Below, piece by piece: positions 55,587-64,000 of a stretch of 64,000 nucleotides of DNA. Both the position numbers and the translations under genes were made by a program. This DNA comes from Burkholderiales bacterium (GTDB lineage: Bacteria > Pseudomonadota > Gammaproteobacteria > Burkholderiales > SG8-41). Numbering within the stretch: position 1 is the stretch's first letter; every line of letters starts with the position of its first letter. The stretch covers positions 1 through 64,000 of the forward strand of contig JADZGE010000020.1 in the NCBI GenBank assembly GCA_020854035.1, read 5' to 3'. Under the pieces are notes generated by a model. That model made no database searches, had not been told where the DNA came from, and saw only the letters and a program-made list of their open reading frames with translations.

Positions 55587-55901
55587 GTGACTGGCGGCAC
55601 TGACACGGAACGCAGGGCCGAACCCGGGAATCTCGATCTCGAGGCGGTCGCGCGCCTGATCGATGCGCTGGAGAACGATCTCGGCAGGCTCCCGGCGGAC
55701 TCGGCCGAGGTACGGCGGATCAAGGACGAGGTCGAAACGCTGCGAAACCTCCTGGGCTCCCCGGTGCGGCGGCACCACTGGGTGCGCGACGCCCTCCACG
55801 ACATCCGCGCCGGCATCGACGACGCGGTGGACACGGTCGTGACCGAGGGCCTCGAAGCGAGCCGTTACATCGCCGAAATCGGGCGGATACTCGGTCTTTG
55901 A
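55587..55901 (+). CDS. small helical protein of unknown function
   Basis: 104 residues: LDLEAVARLIDALENDLGRL, VRRIKDEVETLRNLLGSPVR, WVRDALHDIRAGIDDAVDTV, a four-helix-like amphipathic protein with no signal. GTG start at 55587. Convergent with an MmgE/PrpD remnant whose end it overlaps. Confidence 0.6.
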   Translation: MTGGTDTERRAEPGNLDLEAVARLIDALENDLGRLPADSAEVRRIKDEVETLRNLLGSPVRRHHWVRDALHDIRAGIDDAVDTVVTEGLEASRYIAEIGRILGL

Positions 55902-56208
55902 GCAAACTCCCGCATCCGCGCCGGGCGTGACCTCGCGAGGATGCTCCAGGTCAGCAGTCGCGGGAGTTCCGCCGACGCATGGTGGGAATGTCCTCCCGGC
56001 ACGAGCTTCACCGCCATGCCGGTCACGATGTCCCACTCGAGCCCGAAGTCCTTCGTCACGTCGTCCGGGCGCGCTCGAGCGCGAGCGGCGGCAGGTCCTG
56101 TGCCGTCGTTCCCGTCACGAAGCGCGCCAGCTGCCCGGCGATGGTCATCTGCCGATACCCTTCATACTCCGCCGGCCGCCAGCCCTCCCCGTCACCTTCG
56201 TGCTTCAC
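55865..56208 (-). pseudogene. MmgE/PrpD remnant
   Basis: Starts with a normal family N-terminus (MTIAGQLARFVTG, DLPPLALERAR) and jumps, with a frame change at about 56057, to a mid-protein family block (FGLEWDIVTGMAVKLVPGGH, SHHASAE). The central ~200 residues are missing and the end reads into unrelated sequence. Its GTG start overlaps the acyl-CoA dehydrogenase stop. Confidence 0.75.
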
Positions 56209-57347
56209 GCCAGTCCTCCCGCCCGCGCCACCGCCGCGAGGTGATGGTCGGTGTCGCCGAACATCGACTCCATCGCGGTGAAGCGCTTGAAGTAGTGGCC
56301 GATCCGGTACTCCATCGTCATGCCGATGCCGCCGTGGAGCTGGATCACCTGCTGGCCGATGAACCTCGCCGACTTCCGGATCTGCACGGTCGCCGCCGAG
56401 ATCGCGCGGGAGCGCTCCGCGGGGTCCGGGTCGTCCACCATCATCGCCGCGTAGAGCGCCATGCTGCGCGCCTGCTCGAGGGCCACCAGCATGTCGACCG
56501 CGCGGTGCTGGAGCGCCTGGAAGCTCCCGATCGCGACGCCGAACTGCTTGCGCGTCCTGAGATACTCCAGAGTGGTCTCGTGCGCCGCCGCCATGCCCCC
56601 CACGGCTTCGGCGCCGATCGCGGCGAGCGCGCCATCCACCACGCGCTCGATGACGGGCGCGGCCTTCCCGGGATCCCCCAGCGCGGCCGTCGAGCCGATC
56701 TTCACGCCGGCAAGGCGAATCTCGGCGGCGCGCAGCCCATCCTGCGTCTGGTAGCCGCGGCGGGAGACGCCATGCGCGTTCGCGTCGACGAGGAAGAGCG
56801 CGATGCCGTCTCGGGCGCGCTGGTCGCCCGCAATGCGCGCCGAGACGATCAGCCGCTCCGCCGTGTCGCCGTGCCCCACGAAGGACTTCGTGCCCTCGAG
56901 TATCCAGCCGTCCGCATCCCGCCGCGCCGCGCAGGCGACATCGGCGAGGTCGTTGCGAGACTGCGGTTCCGCATGTGCGAAAGCGAGCATGAGGCTCCCG
57001 TCGGCGACCTTCGGCAGGATCGCGGCGCGCTGCGCTTCGTCGCCGGCACGCGCGACGAGCGCTGCTCCCAGGAGCACCGTCGCGAGGTAGGGCTCGAGGG
57101 TGAGGCCGCGCCCGAACGCCTCCATGACGATCATGGTCTCCACCGCGCCGCCGCCGCTCCCGCCGTAGCGCTCCTCGAACGGCAGCCCGAGCAGCCCCAT
57201 CCGCGCGTACTGCGACCACATCGCCCTGCTGTAGCCGGGCGCTTCCAGCATGTACTTCTTCCGGTCCTCGAAGGCATAGCGCTCCGCGATCAGGCGCTCG
57301 ACGCCCGCCTTCAGCATCCGCTGTTCTTCGCTGTAGTCGAAGTCCAT
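56205..57347 (-). CDS. acyl-CoA dehydrogenase
   Basis: 380 residues. MDFDYSEEQRMLKAGVERLI at the start, LMLAFAHAEPQSRNDLADVA (~119-138, FAD/substrate region), GTKSFVGHGDTAERLIVSAR and the C-terminal QVIQLHGGIGMTMEYRIGHY (~333-352). The canonical active-site Glu position appears as MTMEYRIG, in the short-chain style. Faces the same way as a second acyl-CoA dehydrogenase (57532); the two probably form one heteromeric enzyme, as in ring- and steroid-degrading clusters. Confidence 0.9.
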   Translation of the reverse strand: MDFDYSEEQRMLKAGVERLIAERYAFEDRKKYMLEAPGYSRAMWSQYARMGLLGLPFEERYGGSGGGAVETMIVMEAFGRGLTLEPYLATVLLGAALVARAGDEAQRAAILPKVADGSLMLAFAHAEPQSRNDLADVACAARRDADGWILEGTKSFVGHGDTAERLIVSARIAGDQRARDGIALFLVDANAHGVSRRGYQTQDGLRAAEIRLAGVKIGSTAALGDPGKAAPVIERVVDGALAAIGAEAVGGMAAAHETTLEYLRTRKQFGVAIGSFQALQHRAVDMLVALEQARSMALYAAMMVDDPDPAERSRAISAATVQIRKSARFIGQQVIQLHGGIGMTMEYRIGHYFKRFTAMESMFGDTDHHLAAVARAGGLA

Positions 57348-57531
57348 GTCAGTCAGCCTGCCGGAGGCGGTTCAAACGCGCGATCGCTTGAGTTCACTGG
57401 TCATCTCATCGGCCCACCGCTGCGCCGGCAGGCTGTAACCGGAAATCCATCAGTAGCCGGATTCCCTGCATCGTTGTAGCGGCGCGCCGCCCCGGGCCGA
57501 TCCGGCCCCTCCAACTTGTGTCCGCGCGCCG

Positions 57532-58734
57532 CTACAGCCCGAGTATCCGCTTGGCGATCACGTTCTTCTGGATCTCGTTCGATCCGCCGTAGATCGAAGC
57601 AGCGCGCGTGAAGAAATAGTCCGGCGCAACCGTCGCCGCCCACTCCGGACCGATCGGCTCCTCGGTCGCGGTGCCCCACAGATGCCCGGACTGCCGGGTC
57701 ATCGCGTGCGCGCCGGCGATTTCCATCAGGATCTCGGTGGCGGCCTGCTGAAGCTCGGTACCCCTGATCTTGAGCACCGAGGACGCGGGGTCCTGCGCGC
57801 CGGGCGGGAGGTTGCGCGCATTCGCCACGACGCGCAACTCGGTCAGCTCGAGCGCCTTCAGCTCCACTTCGAGCGCCGCCACCTTCTCGCGGAAGCGCAC
57901 CGACTCGGAGAGGGGCCGCCCGCCTTCGAGCACCCGCGCGGCGAGTTCCTTCGCCCGCTGCAGGCGGTACTTGGTCGCGCCGATCCGCGCGATGCCGATG
58001 CGCTCGTTGCCGAGCAGGTACTTGGCGTAGGTCCAGCCCTCGTTCTCCTCGCCCACGAGGTTTTCCGCGGGCACGCGCACGTCGTCGAGGAAGACCTCGT
58101 TGAAATAGTGCTCGCCGTCGATCGTCGGTATCGGGCGCACCGTCACTCCCGGCGTCTTCATGTCGACCAGCAGGTACGAGATGCCGCGCTGCGGCTTCGC
58201 CCCCGCGTCCGTGCGCACGAGGCAGAACATCCAGTCCGCGAGGTGCGCGCGCGAAGTCCAGATCTTCTGGCCGTTCACGACGTAGTGGCCGCCCTCGAGC
58301 CGCGCGGCGGTGCGAAGCGACGCCAGGTCGGAACCCGCGCCGGGCTCCGAGAATCCCTGGCAGAACCAGTAGTCGAGATTGGCGATGCGCGGGAGGAAAC
58401 GGCGCTTCTGGGCCTCGGTTCCCCAGGCGACGAGCACCGGGCCGACCATGCTGACGTTGAACGAAAGCGGATCGGGCGCGGGCGCGCGCTGCATTTCCTC
58501 CCTGAACAGGTAGTTCTTGACCGGCCCCCAGCCGGTGCCGCCCCATTCGACGGGCCAGTGCGGCACGGCCCAGCCCCTGGCGTTGAGGATCCGCTGCCAC
58601 GCGACGATGTCCTCCTTCGAGAGCCGCTGGCCCAGCTCCATCTTGCGGCGGATCGAGGGAGGCTGCGCGTCACGGAAGAACGCCCGCACCTCGTCCCGAA
58701 ACGCAATCTCGTCCGGCGTGAAGCGAAGATCCAT
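57532..58734 (-). CDS. acyl-CoA dehydrogenase
   Basis: 400 residues from ATG 58734. FTPDEIAFRDEVRAFFRDAQ, WPVEWGGTGWGPVKNYLFRE, the FAD-binding FCQGFSEPGAGSDLASLRTA (~124-143), VNGQKIWTSRAHLADWMFC, and C-terminal AASIYGGSNEIQKNVIAKRI (~378-397). Typical for the larger partner of paired acyl-CoA dehydrogenases. About 184 bases of unremarkable sequence separate it from the second one. Confidence 0.92.
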   Translation of the reverse strand: MDLRFTPDEIAFRDEVRAFFRDAQPPSIRRKMELGQRLSKEDIVAWQRILNARGWAVPHWPVEWGGTGWGPVKNYLFREEMQRAPAPDPLSFNVSMVGPVLVAWGTEAQKRRFLPRIANLDYWFCQGFSEPGAGSDLASLRTAARLEGGHYVVNGQKIWTSRAHLADWMFCLVRTDAGAKPQRGISYLLVDMKTPGVTVRPIPTIDGEHYFNEVFLDDVRVPAENLVGEENEGWTYAKYLLGNERIGIARIGATKYRLQRAKELAARVLEGGRPLSESVRFREKVAALEVELKALELTELRVVANARNLPPGAQDPASSVLKIRGTELQQAATEILMEIAGAHAMTRQSGHLWGTATEEPIGPEWAATVAPDYFFTRAASIYGGSNEIQKNVIAKRILGL

Positions 58735-58888
58735 GGCGTGCTCCCGCGGCTGCGCGTTGATCGAATCCGCCCGATGCCCGCAATCTTCACGTGCGAACCA
58801 TGGCTCGGCATGACCCGCGGTGCGATAGCCTCCGCCGAGCGCCTCGGCGCCGCGGCGTCCAAGGACGGTATCATGGAACTGGCGCGTC

Positions 58889-59818
58889 GTGCAGGGCGCC
58901 GGCAAGGCCGCCGATTATGATCCGGCGTCGGACGCGACCATCGTGCCTCCGCACCCGCCGAAGGAGCACGAACTGGGACGACGGTGGGACCGGGGCGGCG
59001 TCAACGCCTACTCGGGCGGCATGCACAAGACGGAGACCGTGGACTACGCGATCCTGCTCGACGGCGAGAGGACGCTCGTCCTCGACGACCGCGAGGTCGA
59101 GTGGGCGCCCGGCGACATCGTGATCGATGTGGGTGCCTGGCACCAGTGGTCGAGCCGCAACCGCGAGGGCGGGCGCATCGCGTTCGACATGATGACCGCG
59201 CGCTTCGCGGACGGCCCCGTCGGGCTCGCGCAAGGCAACGACAGGCCGATGGCCGGCGATCCGAAGCGCAGGCTGCCCGAGGGCGTGAAGCCGGTGCGGC
59301 GCATCGTCTGCCTCGACCGGGAGCCCAACCAGTCCACGGTGGCGAGCGACGGTCCAACGCCAGATGTCCGGCTCGATCCCGCTCGCCCCGGGTTCGCCTC
59401 GCAGCGCCTCTGGGTGACGGACGCACCGATCGCGAAGATCGTGCTGGAGACGCTGCATCTCCCGCACAGCATCGAGCCGCCGGCGGACGGTTCCGTGCTG
59501 CGGGTCGTCACGGTCCCGCCGGACGATGCGTGGAAGGGCAAGGTCGGCTCGGCCGAGGTGCAGGCGTACTTCCGTTCGATGGGCTCACCGGGCGCATCGA
59601 CCTACTCGGCGAACGCGCCGCACCCTTACATGCAGAGAACGCGCACGCTCGATTTCGCGATCGTGCAGGAAGGTGAAGTGACGCTGGTGCTGGACACCCA
59701 GGAAGTGAAGGTCGGCAAGGGGGACTTCGTCGTGCTGCGCGGCGCGAACCACGCATGGAGCAACCGCTCGGCGCGTCCCGCCGTGCTGGCGATCGCGTCG
59801 CACGATGGCAGGTGGTGA
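58889..59818 (+). CDS. two-domain cupin protein
   Basis: 309 residues from GTG 58889; the frame is open further left (SWNWRVV) without a usual start, so the N-terminus may be longer. First cupin: VDYAILLDGERTLVLDDREV (~51-70) then WAPGDIVIDVGAWHQWSSRN; second cupin: LDFAIVQEGEVTLVLDTQEV (~254-273) then VGKGDFVVLRGANHAWSNRS. Each has the late His of the metal site but the early HxH is weak. Dioxygenase or isomerase activity is possible. Confidence 0.8.
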   Translation: MQGAGKAADYDPASDATIVPPHPPKEHELGRRWDRGGVNAYSGGMHKTETVDYAILLDGERTLVLDDREVEWAPGDIVIDVGAWHQWSSRNREGGRIAFDMMTARFADGPVGLAQGNDRPMAGDPKRRLPEGVKPVRRIVCLDREPNQSTVASDGPTPDVRLDPARPGFASQRLWVTDAPIAKIVLETLHLPHSIEPPADGSVLRVVTVPPDDAWKGKVGSAEVQAYFRSMGSPGASTYSANAPHPYMQRTRTLDFAIVQEGEVTLVLDTQEVKVGKGDFVVLRGANHAWSNRSARPAVLAIASHDGRW

Positions 59819-59980
59819 GTAGAGGGAGCTCGACGCGCACGGTTCCCGCGCGGCGACACCGTCCTCGTCCGGGGAGCGTGCCATCGCTCCTGCCGCGAAC
59901 CGGCTCTCGTCGATGTCTTTCTCGTTGCCGCAACGCGCGGCGGTCCGACGAATCCTCTCCGCCGGCCGCCGGCTGTTCGG

Positions 59981-60955
59981 TCACGGCATGCTGATCACGA
60001 CCTTGCCGAGCTGGGCGTCGCTCTCGACGTAGGCCTTGGCCGCGGGCAGATCGAGGAACGGAAACACCTTGTCGACGACGGGCGTAATCTTTCCCGCCGC
60101 GAACCCCGGCAGGATGTCGCGCACGAAACCCTGCATCGCCTCGGCCCGCTCGGGCGCGCTCATCATCGCGTTCGACACGCCGAAGATGCGCAGCCGCCGG
60201 CCGTGCACCGCTTCGAGATCGATCTCTGCCTTGAGCTTGTGATCCACGTAACCGACGATCGCGAGCCGGCCCTTGTTCGCGAGCGAACGCACGCAATCGG
60301 GGAAGGCGCTCCCCCCGACCAGATTGACCGCGAGGTCGACGCCTTTGCCGCCGGTCGCCTCCAGCACTTTCCCCGCGAACCCGGCGCCATCCGACCGGAT
60401 CCCGACATCGAGACCGATTGCCTTCAACTTCGCGAGCTTCTCCGCCGAGCGCGAAACGCCGATCGCGCGGCAGGAGAGATACCTGGCGATCTGCACGCCG
60501 ATCATGCCGACGCCGGACGAGGCGCCGGCGATCAGCGCGGTCTCTCCCGCCCTGAGGCCGCCGAGCGAGCACATCGCTTCGTATGCCGTCACCCCCACGA
60601 TCGGCACCGCCGCCGCCTGCTCCCAGGTAAGGTTCGCCGGGGCCGCCGCGGCAAGCTCGACCGGCATCACGGCGTACTCGGCGAACGTTCCGCGCGCCTT
60701 GCCGAGCACGCGATCGCCCTTCCTGAAAGCCGTCACGCCTTCTCCGACCACCTCCACCTCCCCCGCGCAGTCGCCGCCGGCTGGCTTTGCCTCGTGCACC
60801 GCGTGAAAGCCGATCGCGGCGAGGACCTCCCCGCGGTTGAGCGAGGCCGCCCGCACCTTCACGAGCACCTCCCCCTTCTTCGGCCGCGGCACCGGCGCTT
60901 CGCGCAACTCGAACGCGGTTCTTCCGTTCACGCTATCGATGTAGAAGCACTTCAT
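59981..60955 (-). CDS. quinone oxidoreductase-like zinc-independent MDR protein
   Basis: 324 residues from ATG 60955. GroES-like N-terminus with KKGEVLVKVRAASLNRGEVL (~25-44), FRKGDRVLGKARGTFAEYAV, and a Rossmann domain with ALIAGASSGVGMIGVQIARY (~139-158) and IGVSRSAEKLAKLKAIG. No catalytic-zinc cysteines, so it belongs to the quinone oxidoreductase/enoyl reductase branch. Uses NADPH by family. Confidence 0.88.
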   Translation of the reverse strand: MKCFYIDSVNGRTAFELREAPVPRPKKGEVLVKVRAASLNRGEVLAAIGFHAVHEAKPAGGDCAGEVEVVGEGVTAFRKGDRVLGKARGTFAEYAVMPVELAAAAPANLTWEQAAAVPIVGVTAYEAMCSLGGLRAGETALIAGASSGVGMIGVQIARYLSCRAIGVSRSAEKLAKLKAIGLDVGIRSDGAGFAGKVLEATGGKGVDLAVNLVGGSAFPDCVRSLANKGRLAIVGYVDHKLKAEIDLEAVHGRRLRIFGVSNAMMSAPERAEAMQGFVRDILPGFAAGKITPVVDKVFPFLDLPAAKAYVESDAQLGKVVISMP

Positions 60956-61106
60956 GCGGCGGGCACTCCCTTCAAAGGTGACGAGATGCGGGTGATGATT
61001 ATAGGTGATGGGCTGGTTGGACACCGTCCCTCATTCGTCATCCCCCGACCTTCCGCATCGCATATCATAGGGCCGGGTCGACCGTGCAACGAGGAGAAAG
61101 GCACGC

Positions 61107-61850
61107 ATGGAAACCGGATTGAAGGGAAGGACGGTCCTCATCACCGGCGCGAGCCGCAACATCGGGCGCGAGATGGCGCTCCAGTTCGCGCGCGAGGGGG
61201 CGAATCTTGCGCTCTGCACCAGCAGCAAGATGGACGCGCTCGCCGAAACGGCGGAGGCGGCGAGCGAGCTCGGCGCCGGCGTGATCGCCGAGCAATGCGA
61301 CGTCGCGAACGGCGCGCAGGTGGCGAGGTTCGTCGCGGCCGCGAAGAAGAAGTTCGGCGGCGTGGACGTTGCGGTCAACAACGCCGTCTACCGCGCCGAA
61401 GGCGCCGGCGGGTTCCTCGATCAGCCGCCCGGGATGTGGCGGCGCAATATCGAGGTCAACCTCGACGGCCCCTGGAACGTCTGCCGCAACGTGCTGCCGC
61501 TGATGAAAGAGAACGGCTGGGGCCGCATCGTCAACTTCTCCGGCATCGCCCCCTTCCTTGGCCACGGCGCCGCCAAGGCGACCGTGAAGACGGGCATCAT
61601 CGGTTTCACCCGTGGCCTCGCGACCGAATTCGCCGCCCACGGCATTACCGCGAACTGCATCGGCCCCGGCACGATCGACGTCGAGCGCGACTCCTTCCAG
61701 CCGCCGAAGCCCCTGCCCGAGCAGCAGCCCGTCCGGCGCATGGGCAGACCCGGGGACATCGCCGGGCTCGCGGTCTACCTCGCGAGCGAGCAGGCGGGAT
61801 TCATCACCGGGCAGTGCTACCTCGTGAACGGCGGCATCTACTACTTGTGA
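61107..61850 (+). CDS. SDR-family protein lacking the catalytic tyrosine
   Basis: 247 residues. Cofactor loop VLITGASRNIGREMALQFAR (~10-29), CDVANGAQ, VAVNNAVYRAEG (~88-99, NNAG variant), catalytic-type Ser in RIVNFSGIAPFLG (~137-149). The expected YxxxK segment reads GHGAAKATVKTG, with no Tyr, though the rest (GIIGFTRGLATEFAAHGITA, NCIGPGTIDV) is normal. The gene is otherwise intact; it may work with an altered proton donor, or bind without reducing. Confidence 0.85.
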   Translation: METGLKGRTVLITGASRNIGREMALQFAREGANLALCTSSKMDALAETAEAASELGAGVIAEQCDVANGAQVARFVAAAKKKFGGVDVAVNNAVYRAEGAGGFLDQPPGMWRRNIEVNLDGPWNVCRNVLPLMKENGWGRIVNFSGIAPFLGHGAAKATVKTGIIGFTRGLATEFAAHGITANCIGPGTIDVERDSFQPPKPLPEQQPVRRMGRPGDIAGLAVYLASEQAGFITGQCYLVNGGIYYL

Positions 61851-62037
61851 GTCTGCGGATTCGTATGACGCCGGGCTCACGCCGGGGCCGCAAGGCATGT
61901 AACGACGACCCGATGGCGGTGACCGGATTCGTCCTTGCGTTCTTCGCGCGCATTGCGCGAGACTCCGAGCCCGATCGCGGGCCCATCGCGTATCGCGAAC
62001 ACCGGAATCCGGCGGGGCGAACCCGCCGCGCATCCGT

Positions 62038-62715
62038 ATGCCACCTGCGGCCCCGTCGAACGCCCGATACCTGAGCGTCGCGCTGGCGCTGGCGGGGCCG
62101 TTCTACCTCAACGATTTCGCGAGCATCCACGTCACGGACTGGCGCTCGTGGCTCGCGATCGACTACGCGGCGGTGAAGCTGCTGCCGCTCGCACTCGTGG
62201 CGTGGCTGATCGGGACCCGGCGCATGACCGCGCGCGAGTTCGGGCTCACGGGACAGCGCGGGGTTCCGTTTCTGTGCGCGTTCCTCGGTGCCGCCCTCGC
62301 CGGTACGCTGCTCGACCAGAATGGCTACCGGCTGCTCGCCGCGCTGCCCGGCTACCCGGCGCTCGGGCGCATGCCCGAGATCGGCAGCAGCGCATGGAAC
62401 CGGTTCGATCTCACCGCGGGGCTCCTGCTGGTGGGTATCGTGGAAGAACTGGTGTTCCGGGCCTACGCGTGCACCGTCATCGAGCGGTACACGCGCGGCG
62501 CAGCCGCAACCGTCGCCATTTCCTCCATCGCCTTCGGACTCGCCCACTGGAGCCTGGGCCTCAACGCGGTCCTCGTCACGGCGGCGGTCGGTGCGGTGTT
62601 CATGGCGATCTACCTCGCCACGCGCTCCGCTCCCGCGCTCATGCTCGCCCACTTCATCGTCAACTTCATCGACTTCGCGGGCGTCGTGCCGAAGAGCATC
62701 TTCCGGCTGGTGTGA
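62038..62715 (+). CDS. CPBP-family intramembrane metalloprotease
   Basis: 225 residues with about six membrane helices. The family's three motifs are present: EELVFRAYA (~141-149), FGLAHWSLG (~166-174) and AHFIVNFID (~202-210), which place the glutamates and histidines for metal binding within the membrane. Relatives process prenylated proteins or peptides; bacterial members often act in stress or bacteriocin immunity. Confidence 0.88.
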   Translation: MPPAAPSNARYLSVALALAGPFYLNDFASIHVTDWRSWLAIDYAAVKLLPLALVAWLIGTRRMTAREFGLTGQRGVPFLCAFLGAALAGTLLDQNGYRLLAALPGYPALGRMPEIGSSAWNRFDLTAGLLLVGIVEELVFRAYACTVIERYTRGAAATVAISSIAFGLAHWSLGLNAVLVTAAVGAVFMAIYLATRSAPALMLAHFIVNFIDFAGVVPKSIFRLV

Positions 62716-62830
62716 ACTGCTGCGCTGGAAGATCCCGCGTTCATCGCGGCGGCGCGGGCGGCTCCATCGCAACCGGGGCCGTGGCGCCGCCGGCGCCGGG
62801 CGGGCATACGCGGTTTCCGATGGCGGCGTC

Positions 62831-64000
62831 CTACGCTTCCGCGGCGTGGCGCGCGTCGTCGATCGCCCGCAACGCGGGCCGCGCCAGCGCAGCCGGGCGC
62901 AGCGCCGGGTCCACGAACTTGAGGTATTGCGGGCCGAGTTCGCCGACGGTGTTGACCCCGAGCAGCGCGATGTTGCGGCGGATCTCCTCGTGGAAGATTT
63001 CCAGAGCGCGCGCCGCGCCGGCCTCCCCGGCCGCGGCCACGCCGTAGAGCGTCGCGCGCCCGATCATGACCGCATGCGCTCCCAGCGCGAGCGCCTTGAC
63101 GACGTCCGAGCCCCGCCGGAAGCCGCTGTCCACGAACACCGTTGTCTTCTTACCGACCGCGTCGACGATCTCCGGCAGCACTTCCATCGGCGAGACGACG
63201 CCGTCGAGGTTGCGCCCGCCGTGGTTCGACACGTCCACGCCGTCGGCGCCGTGGTTCACCGCTTCGAGGGCGTCCTGGGCATTCAACATGCCCTTCACGA
63301 TGAGCTTGTGCGGCCAGATCTTGCGAAGCGCGTCGAGGTCGTCCCAGCGGATCGAGTCGGTGCGCAGGCTCGAGCGGCCCATCGGGCCCCGCGTCATCTT
63401 CGCGCGCGCGGCGGCAGGGTAGTTCTGGTACATCGGCATGCCGGTCGTCAGCATGTAGCGACCCATGACACCCAGCAGCCAGCGCGGATGCGCCAGCATG
63501 TCGATCGCGCTTTTCGGCGAAAGGCTGAAGGGCAGCGTGAATCCGTTGCGGACGTTGTACTCGCGGTTGCCGGCGGAGACGCCGTCCACCGTGACGACGA
63601 GCGCCTTGTAGCCCGCCGCCCTGGCGCGGTTCACGAGCTCGTGCGACATCGACCGGTCCGGCCACAGGTAGAGCTGGAACCAGAGCTCGCCGCCCGCTTC
63701 CCCGGCGACACGCTCCATCGCGGTCATCGAGCCCGTGGCGAGCGTGAACGGAATGCCGGCCGCCTTCGCCGCGCGCGCGAGCGCGATCTCACCCTCGTAC
63801 CAGAGCAGTCCCGCCGTGCCGGTCGGCGCGATGACGAGCGGCATGGCATGCTTCACGCCGAAAATCGTCGTCTCGGCCGTGCGCTTCGAGACGTCGCGGA
63901 AAGTGCGCGGCCTGAAGCGGATGCGGTCGAACACCTCGCGGTTGTTCCGGAGCGCGACTTCCTCCTCGGTTCCGCGGTCCATGAACTCGAAGGGCCCACG
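62831..64000 (-). CDS. FMN-dependent alpha-hydroxyacid oxidase/dehydrogenase (5' end outside window)
   Basis: The frame stays open to the right edge (RGPFEF precedes MDRGTEEEVALRNN), so the true start lies beyond 64000. FMN-site and catalytic motifs of the lactate/glycolate oxidase family are seen: PLVIAPTGTAGLLWYEGEIA, WFQLYLWPDRSMSHELV, VDVSNHGGRNLDGVVSPMEV (active-site His and Arg), and FVDSGFRRGSDVVKALALGA followed by VMIGRATLYG. Oxidises a 2-hydroxyacid to a 2-oxoacid. Confidence 0.92.
   Translation of the reverse strand, partial: RGPFEFMDRGTEEEVALRNNREVFDRIRFRPRTFRDVSKRTAETTIFGVKHAMPLVIAPTGTAGLLWYEGEIALARAAKAAGIPFTLATGSMTAMERVAGEAGGELWFQLYLWPDRSMSHELVNRARAAGYKALVVTVDGVSAGNREYNVRNGFTLPFSLSPKSAIDMLAHPRWLLGVMGRYMLTTGMPMYQNYPAAARAKMTRGPMGRSSLRTDSIRWDDLDALRKIWPHKLIVKGMLNAQDALEAVNHGADGVDVSNHGGRNLDGVVSPMEVLPEIVDAVGKKTTVFVDSGFRRGSDVVKALALGAHAVMIGRATLYGVAAAGEAGAARALEIFHEEIRRNIALLGVNTVGELGPQYLKFVDPALRPAALARPALRAIDDARHAAEA

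Overview
The window is about two thirds GC and reads as a chromosome segment of a betaproteobacterium, probably Burkholderiales-like. The host genes point that way: several TctC/Bug-type solute receptors, several MmgE/PrpD-family proteins, CoA-dependent catabolic enzymes, and promoters with TAGAAT/TATAAT -10 boxes. No rRNA, tRNA or CRISPR array was found.

Positions 1 to about 24,164 are the greater part of a Mu-like transposable prophage, read mostly on the minus strand and cut off at the left edge of the window. From the right end inwards: three copies of a terminal repeat spaced like the L1-L3 transposase sites of Mu; a zinc-ribbon membrane protein; the repressor with five operator copies; a Ner-like regulator; the transposase A and ATPase B; a long run of small middle genes ending in Gam, GemA, a DUF2513 protein and a Mor-type activator; a holin-like gene and a block of fiber/lectin/repeat proteins; DksA-like zinc finger, DUF2730, small terminase, large terminase and the start of a portal gene. 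Two small genes look like anti-defence nucleotide sponges: Acb2 (anti-CBASS) and a Tad2-like protein (anti-Thoeris). Three plus-strand cargo genes interrupt the minus-strand operons, two of them behind a duplicated copy of the transposase 5' end.

Positions 24,165 to 64,000 are host. They hold four TctC receptors without the TctA/TctB membrane genes, four intact MmgE/PrpD genes and one wreck, an AtuA/DUF4387 pair, a flavoprotein dehydrogenase, a CoA-transferase with an enoyl-CoA hydratase, two acyl-CoA dehydrogenases, an orphan molybdenum hydroxylase large subunit, an amidohydrolase, a cupin, a GST, a quinone oxidoreductase, an SDR, a CPBP protease and an FMN-dependent hydroxyacid oxidase. Together they look like several small catabolic islands for carboxylic or aromatic acids: uptake receptor, CoA activation, beta-oxidation-like steps, isomerisation or dehydration by MmgE/PrpD proteins. 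Substrates cannot be read from the sequence.

The main find is a pair of genes split by an in-frame TGA directly before Gly-Ser-Cys: 28,166-29,896 and 50,529-51,059 (minus). Both match the UGSC selenoprotein family, and both have a compact hairpin just after the TGA, as bacterial SECIS elements do. In the first gene the UGSC domain is fused to a second domain; in the second gene that same domain is the neighbouring gene. Many intergenic gaps carry short tandem repeats with exact periods (7, 8, 10 or 14 bases), some in inverted arms, two of them containing a gene's stop codon.
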